From SZUA-254 sp035292425 (GTDB lineage: Bacteria > Bacteroidota > Ignavibacteria > UBA10030 > SZUA-254): a stretch of DNA of 10,208 nucleotides. Positions 5,893-10,208 of the stretch are shown one piece after another. Every line of letters begins with the position of its first letter. Position 1 is the first letter of the stretch. The position numbers and the translations under genes were made by a program. The notes below the pieces were generated by a model. It was not told the origin of the DNA, searched no databases, and worked only from the letters and a program-made list of their open reading frames with translations. The stretch covers positions 1 to 10,208 of the forward strand of contig DATDQD010000077.1 in assembly GCA_035292425.1 (NCBI GenBank), given 5' to 3'.

Positions 5893-7143
5893 ATGCAATA
5901 TTGGAAGAAAAATCTGTACGTCCTCTGGGGCACGCAGTTCCTCGCCATGGTGGGCGTCAATCTCATCGTCCCCTTTCTCCCTTTCTACATCCGTCAGCTC
6001 GGCGTCACCAACGACCAGGAACTCGCGCGCTGGAGCGGGCTGATCTTCGCCGCTCCGTTCCTCACTGCGTTCGTGGCGGCGCCGCTCTGGGGGACGCTCG
6101 GCGACAGGTACGGCCGGAAACTGATGGTCGTGAGGGCGATCTTCGGCCTGGGACTCTCCCAGATCCTGATCGGGATGGCGGGCGACGTCTACCAGCTCCT
6201 GGCCTTCAGGCTCCTCCAGGGACTGATCAGCGGGTACATCGCCGCCTCCCTCGCACTCGTCTCGATCAGCACGCCCACCGAGAAGATCGGGTACGCGCTC
6301 GGCCTGCTGCAGACGGCGACGGCCGGCGGAACCGTGCTCGGACCTGCGATCGGCGGGATCCTCGCCGATTTCATGTCGTACCACGACATCTTTTTCATCA
6401 TCGCGGGACTCTGCTGCCTCGGGGGAATTCTCATCATCAGGCTGGTCCGGGAAGAGGTGCAGGCGGCCCCCGAAGGGACCCAGCCAACCGTCATGGAGAA
6501 TATCCGGTATGTCGCGACGAACAGGAAGCTGCGCACCATCGGGGTCCTGATCCTCCTCGCGCAGGCGGGCGCCCTGATGATCGAGCCGATTTTCGCCCTC
6601 TTCATCGAACAGTTCAAGACTCCGACGCGGTATCTCTCGACGCTGGTCGGAATCATCTTTTCGATCGCGGGGGTCTTCATGGTGATCTCGGCCCCCTGGT
6701 GGGGAAACCGCAACGACAGGATCGGGTACAGGAAAAACCTTGCCATCGCCGCCTCGGGAACCGGGATCGCCTATGCCGCCCACATGATCGTCCCGGGCCT
6801 GGTTTCGCTCGGGTTTCTCCGGGCGGGGCTCGGGTTTTTCCGGGGAGGGATCCTTCACTCGCTCTTCTCCCTCACCAGCCGTCACGTGCCGCCGGGGCGG
6901 CGGGGCGGCATCATCGGCATCGCGTCGAGTCTCGCGATCCTGGGCAACTCGCTCGGTCCCCTGGCCGGCGGATTCATCGCCGAGCATTTCGGCATCGTTT
7001 CGGTCTTCAGCGTGAACAGCCTGATCTTCCTGCTGATCGCCTCGATCGCCTGGAACTCGGACATCGACCGCGGGATCCCCGCGCCGGCCGCGCCCGCCCC
7101 TCCCCCGCCCCCCATCGCGCGGGACGCGGACGGCCCCGCATGA
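5893..7143 (+). CDS. MFS transporter, DHA1/multidrug-efflux type
   Basis: The 416-residue inner-membrane protein has the size and layout of a 12-helix major facilitator. Motif A lies between helices 2 and 3 (GTLGDRYGRKLMV, with D71, R72, G74 and R75), and a weaker copy appears in the second half (WWGNRNDRIGYRKN, near 269-282). Motif C, typical of proton antiporters, lies in helix 5 (GGTVLGPAIGG, about 145-155). It probably exports a small molecule such as a drug in exchange for protons; the substrate cannot be told. The C-terminus is a short proline/alanine-rich tail. The ATG at 5893 was chosen because YWKKNLYVLWGTQF is the usual family beginning. A TTG at 5854 in frame would add 13 residues with no family character. 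No clear ribosome site precedes the ATG. The gene is divergent from the EamA remnant, with under 100 bases between. Confidence 0.92.
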   Translation: MQYWKKNLYVLWGTQFLAMVGVNLIVPFLPFYIRQLGVTNDQELARWSGLIFAAPFLTAFVAAPLWGTLGDRYGRKLMVVRAIFGLGLSQILIGMAGDVYQLLAFRLLQGLISGYIAASLALVSISTPTEKIGYALGLLQTATAGGTVLGPAIGGILADFMSYHDIFFIIAGLCCLGGILIIRLVREEVQAAPEGTQPTVMENIRYVATNRKLRTIGVLILLAQAGALMIEPIFALFIEQFKTPTRYLSTLVGIIFSIAGVFMVISAPWWGNRNDRIGYRKNLAIAASGTGIAYAAHMIVPGLVSLGFLRAGLGFFRGGILHSLFSLTSRHVPPGRRGGIIGIASSLAILGNSLGPLAGGFIAEHFGIVSVFSVNSLIFLLIASIAWNSDIDRGIPAPAAPAPPPPPIARDADGPA

Positions 7144-7194
7144 CAATCACGACGTCTCACCGGACGCGGACGATCCGGCCTGAGGGTCGCACGC

Positions 7195-7207
7195 GACAGT
7201 GACTGTC
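7195..7207. repeat. 13-base inverted repeat between the MFS gene and polA
   Basis: GACAGTGACTGTC is a perfect inverted repeat with six-base arms around one central G. It lies about 60 bases upstream of the predicted polA -35 element. It has the form of a small dimeric-repressor site, but no regulator is known here. It has no T-run and is not a terminator. Confidence 0.4.
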
Positions 7208-7266
7208 CCCGGCTGACCGCCACACCGTCGCCGGGACCGCCGACCGAGCTTTCTCTGAACGGGGGG

Positions 7267-7295
7267 TTGTCTGCCGCCGGGAAAATTCCTATGTT
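7267..7295 (+). promoter_or_regulatory. Candidate promoter of polA
   Basis: TTGTCT (7267-7272) and TATGTT (7290-7295) are separated by 17 bases; each matches the consensus at four of six positions. The predicted transcription start near 7302 leaves a leader of roughly 28 bases before the ATG at 7330. This explains why the upstream in-frame TTG (7267) and ATG (7291) are unlikely starts: both lie inside promoter elements. Confidence 0.45.
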
Positions 7296-7329
7296 GAACG
7301 ATTCATATCCCCGATCACCCGGTCGCCTC

Positions 7330-10191
7330 ATGGCAGTGAAAAAATCCCCGGCGAAGACCCCCCCCGAGAGGTTATTCCTCCTGGACGGCATGGCCCTCGC
7401 CTATCGCGCCTATTTCTCCTTCATCGGCAGGCCCCTGATCAATTCGCGGGGAGAGAATACCAGCGCGATCTTCGGCTTCGTCAACACCCTGATGAAGATC
7501 CTGACCGTCGACCGGCCGGAGCACATCGCCGTCGTCTTCGACACGAAGGAACCCACGTTCCGGCACAGGATGTTCGGGGCCTACAAGGCGACCAGGGAGA
7601 AAATGCCCGAAGACTTGGCGGGTCAGCTCGACAAACTCAAGGAGGTCGTCCGGGCATTCAATGTCCCCGGGCTCGAACTGCCGGGATTCGAGGCGGATGA
7701 CGTAATGGGGACGCTCGCCAGGATGGCCGAGCGGAGCGGCATCGAAACCTGGCTGGTCACGGGGGACAAGGATTTCATGCAGTTGATCTCCCCGCTTATC
7801 AGGATGTATAAACCGGGCAAGCAGGGGGACGACTGGGAGGTTCTTGATGAAAAGGCCGTCGCGGCGAAATTCGGTGTCAGGCCCGCGCTCGTGACCGAGG
7901 TCCTGGCGATCGTCGGCGACAAGTCCGACAATGTGCCCGGGGTCAGGGGCATCGGCGACAAGACGGCGATACCCCTGGTGCAGGAATACGAAACGCTTGA
8001 AAACCTCTACCGCAACCTCGAGCACATTCCGCAGAAGGGCGTACGGCAGAAACTCGCCGAGGGCGAGGCCTCGGCGTACCTCTCCCGGAAGCTGGTCACG
8101 ATCGACACCTCCGCCCCGGTGAGCGAGGCGATCGACGACCTGGTGGCCCGCCCCCCCGACGTCCCGAAGCTCCGGCAGCTCTTTGCGGAACTCGAATTCC
8201 GGGCGCTCCTGAAAAAATTCGAACAGGAGGGTCCGGGCGGTTCCGTGCGGACAGGTGCCGGGGCCGGGCAGGCGCCGGCCGGACCCTTCCCCGCACCGGG
8301 GGGGCCGGGTGAATCCGCCGTCGCACCCGTCGCCCTGGGGGACATCACCACCGTTCCCCACCGCTATGTCACGCTGACCAAAATTAAGAACCTCCGCGAG
8401 GTCGCAGCCAAACTCCGGAAGGCGAAGCTTCTCGCCGTCGACACCGAAACCACGTCCACCGACGCGCTGCGGGCGGAACTCGTCGGCATTTCGCTCGCGA
8501 CCGATCCTGGGAATGCCTGGTACGTACCGGTCCTTGACGACCGCGCACACATCGGGCCGCCGGGACCGGAGCAGGGCGGGATGGTGCGGCACCCGGAGCG
8601 TCCGGGACTGCCCTGGAGTACCGTCTCCGGGATCCTCGGCCCCGTCCTGGCGGACCCCGGGGTGAAAAAAGCCGGGCAGAACATCAAGTACGACATGCTG
8701 GTGCTGGGCGCGCATGGGGTCGAGATGGCCGGCATTCAGTTTGACACCATGGTCGCAAGCTACATCCTCAGGCCCGACGGCGCGCACAACATGGATGCCC
8801 TGGCTTCCGAGCACCTGCGGTACAGGACCATCACCTATGACGACCTCACCGGGACCGGCAGGAACAGGAAGGATATCCGCGACGTCGAGCCGGAAAGGGT
8901 CGCCGAGTACGCCGCCGAAGACGCGGACGTCACGCTCAGGCTCTGCCGGGCCATCGGGGAGAAGCTCGACCCCGGCATGACCGCCATCTGCCATGACATC
9001 GAGTTTCCGCTGATCGAGGTGTTGGCGCGGATGGAGATGAACGGCGTGGCGCTCGATACCGCCTACCTGGCCGATCTATCCAAAGAGCTCGAGCGGAACC
9101 TCGACAACCTCACCCGGAGCATTTATCATCATGCCGGCTGCGAGTTCAACGTCAACTCGACGCAGCAGCTGGGGAAGATCCTCTTCGAAAAGCTCTCCCT
9201 CCCCACCGCCAGGAAAACGAAGACGGGTTTTTCCACCGACGTCGGCGTCCTCGAATCGCTCCGGCACGGGCATCCCATCGTCGAGCAGCTCCTCGAGTAC
9301 CGGCAGCTCCAGAAACTGAAATCCACCTACGTCGACGCCCTTCCGACGCTGGTAAACCCGGCGACCGGGAGACTGCACACGTCGTATAACCAGGCCGTGG
9401 CCCTGACGGGGCGGCTCTCCAGCAGCGATCCGAACCTCCAGAACATCCCGATCCGGACCGAGCTCGGCGGCAGCATCAGGAAGGCGTTCGTACCGGGCGC
9501 GAAAAGATGCAGGATCCTGTCGGCGGACTACTCGCAGATCGAACTGCGCATCATGGCCCACGTCTGCGCCGATGAGGGGCTCACCGCCGCCTTCCGGAAC
9601 GGCGAGGACATCCACACCACGACTGCGTCGGGGGTGTTCGGGGTCCGGGCTTCCGGGGTCACGAAGGAGATGCGCAGGAAGGCGAAGGAAGTGAACTTCG
9701 GGATCATGTACGGCATCGGGCCTTTCGGCCTCGCCTCGAGGCTCGACATTTCCCAGGGCGAGGCGAAGGAGATTATCCTGAAATATTTCGAGAGGTTCCC
9801 GAAGGTGAAGGAATACATCACCGGCACGATCGAATCGGCCCGGAAGAACGGCTTCGCGGCCACCCTCCTCGGGAGGAAGCGCTTCTTCCCCGACATCAAC
9901 AGCAGGAACTTCCCCGTCCGGAGCAACGCCGAGCGCCAGGCCATCAACATGCCGATCCAGGGGACGGCCGCGGACATGATCAAGCTCGCCATGATCAGGA
10001 TCCACGGGAGGCTGACCGGGGAACGCTTACGGGCCAGGATGCTCCTGCAGGTGCACGATGAGCTGGTGTTCGAGGTGCCGGAATCTGAAACGGATGCGGT
10101 GGGGAAGCTTGTCCGGAGCGAGATGGAAGCGGCGCTGCCCCTCTCGGTGCCCGTGGTGGTGGATGTGGGCACGGGGAAGAACTGGCTGTAA
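7330..10191 (+). CDS. polA: DNA polymerase I
   Basis: This 953-residue enzyme fills gaps and removes RNA primers during replication and repair. Residues 14-300 are the 5' nuclease: FLLDGMALAYRAYF, VVFDTKEPTFRHRMFGAYK, GFEADDVMG, TGDKDFMQL and GDKSDNVPGVRGIGDKTA carry its metal-binding acidic residues. A Gly/Pro-rich linker spans 301-335. Residues 345-545 are a 3'-5' exonuclease with an intact DEDDy set: D371 and E373 (DTET), D455 (NIKYD), then Y527 and D531. Proofreading should therefore be active. The polymerase domain has motif A (D733 in SADYSQIELR), motif B (R782, K786, F790, Y794) and motif C (H909, D910, E911). Phe at 790 matches the nucleotide-selecting site of the E. coli enzyme. ATG 7330 was chosen because the conserved domain starts 13 residues later and a promoter lies just upstream. 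No clear ribosome site is visible. Length is slightly above the 928 residues of E. coli PolA. Confidence 0.97.
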   Translation: MAVKKSPAKTPPERLFLLDGMALAYRAYFSFIGRPLINSRGENTSAIFGFVNTLMKILTVDRPEHIAVVFDTKEPTFRHRMFGAYKATREKMPEDLAGQLDKLKEVVRAFNVPGLELPGFEADDVMGTLARMAERSGIETWLVTGDKDFMQLISPLIRMYKPGKQGDDWEVLDEKAVAAKFGVRPALVTEVLAIVGDKSDNVPGVRGIGDKTAIPLVQEYETLENLYRNLEHIPQKGVRQKLAEGEASAYLSRKLVTIDTSAPVSEAIDDLVARPPDVPKLRQLFAELEFRALLKKFEQEGPGGSVRTGAGAGQAPAGPFPAPGGPGESAVAPVALGDITTVPHRYVTLTKIKNLREVAAKLRKAKLLAVDTETTSTDALRAELVGISLATDPGNAWYVPVLDDRAHIGPPGPEQGGMVRHPERPGLPWSTVSGILGPVLADPGVKKAGQNIKYDMLVLGAHGVEMAGIQFDTMVASYILRPDGAHNMDALASEHLRYRTITYDDLTGTGRNRKDIRDVEPERVAEYAAEDADVTLRLCRAIGEKLDPGMTAICHDIEFPLIEVLARMEMNGVALDTAYLADLSKELERNLDNLTRSIYHHAGCEFNVNSTQQLGKILFEKLSLPTARKTKTGFSTDVGVLESLRHGHPIVEQLLEYRQLQKLKSTYVDALPTLVNPATGRLHTSYNQAVALTGRLSSSDPNLQNIPIRTELGGSIRKAFVPGAKRCRILSADYSQIELRIMAHVCADEGLTAAFRNGEDIHTTTASGVFGVRASGVTKEMRRKAKEVNFGIMYGIGPFGLASRLDISQGEAKEIILKYFERFPKVKEYITGTIESARKNGFAATLLGRKRFFPDINSRNFPVRSNAERQAINMPIQGTAADMIKLAMIRIHGRLTGERLRARMLLQVHDELVFEVPESETDAVGKLVRSEMEAALPLSVPVVVDVGTGKNWL

Positions 10192-10208
10192 GCGCACTGA
10201 GGCGCGCC

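Noticed and set aside
5356..7202. Long open frames on both strands over the MFS gene
   Set aside because: Products are R/G/P/D-rich without domains, whereas the chosen plus frame gives a complete MFS protein with motifs A and C.
7372..8994. Long minus-strand open frame inside polA
   Set aside because: It is antisense to conserved DNA polymerase I motifs and has no recognisable domain.

Overview
The window looks like chromosomal DNA of a GC-rich, free-living bacterium. I infer a member of the FCB superphylum or a nearby candidate phylum. The grounds are a secreted beta-helix protein with the 'DIDG...DAGADQF' signature and a C-terminal adhesion-type module, promoters of ordinary sigma-70 type, and tRNA genes without an encoded CCA. 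The taxonomy is inference only.

Layout. (1) 1-2548, minus: the N-terminal 849 codons of a large exported protein (signal peptide, right-handed beta-helix, CARDB/Ig-like domain, start of a jelly-roll module). The gene runs off the left edge. A near-perfect promoter (TTGACA-17-TACAAT) lies about 380 bases upstream of its start codon, implying a long leader. (2) 2549-3340: no gene; it holds this leader, the promoter and some inverted repeats. (3) 3341-5394, minus: a compact unit reading promoter, tRNA-Ser(UGA), a 451-residue coiled-coil protein with a GvpF/GvpL-like C-terminal domain, a 75-residue unknown protein, a second promoter, tRNA-Asp(GUC) and a hairpin terminator. The two tRNA promoters share a 13-base block including the -10 element. 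(4) 5403-5795, minus: half of an EamA/DMT-type transporter, ending abruptly just before the tRNA-Ser promoter. (5) 5893-7143, plus: a complete DHA1-type MFS transporter divergent from it. (6) 7330-10191, plus: complete DNA polymerase I with intact 5' nuclease, proofreading and polymerase motifs.

How the parts relate. polA, the tRNAs and the MFS transporter look like ordinary chromosomal genes. The least ordinary part is the tRNA-Ser to tRNA-Asp unit. A protein related to gas-vesicle GvpF/GvpL carries an extra N-terminal coiled coil and starts only 15 bases after a tRNA, with no other gas-vesicle gene in view. Its message probably depends on the tRNA promoter and may gain its 5' end from tRNA 3' processing. 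No CRISPR array, insertion sequence, rRNA or replication origin was seen.
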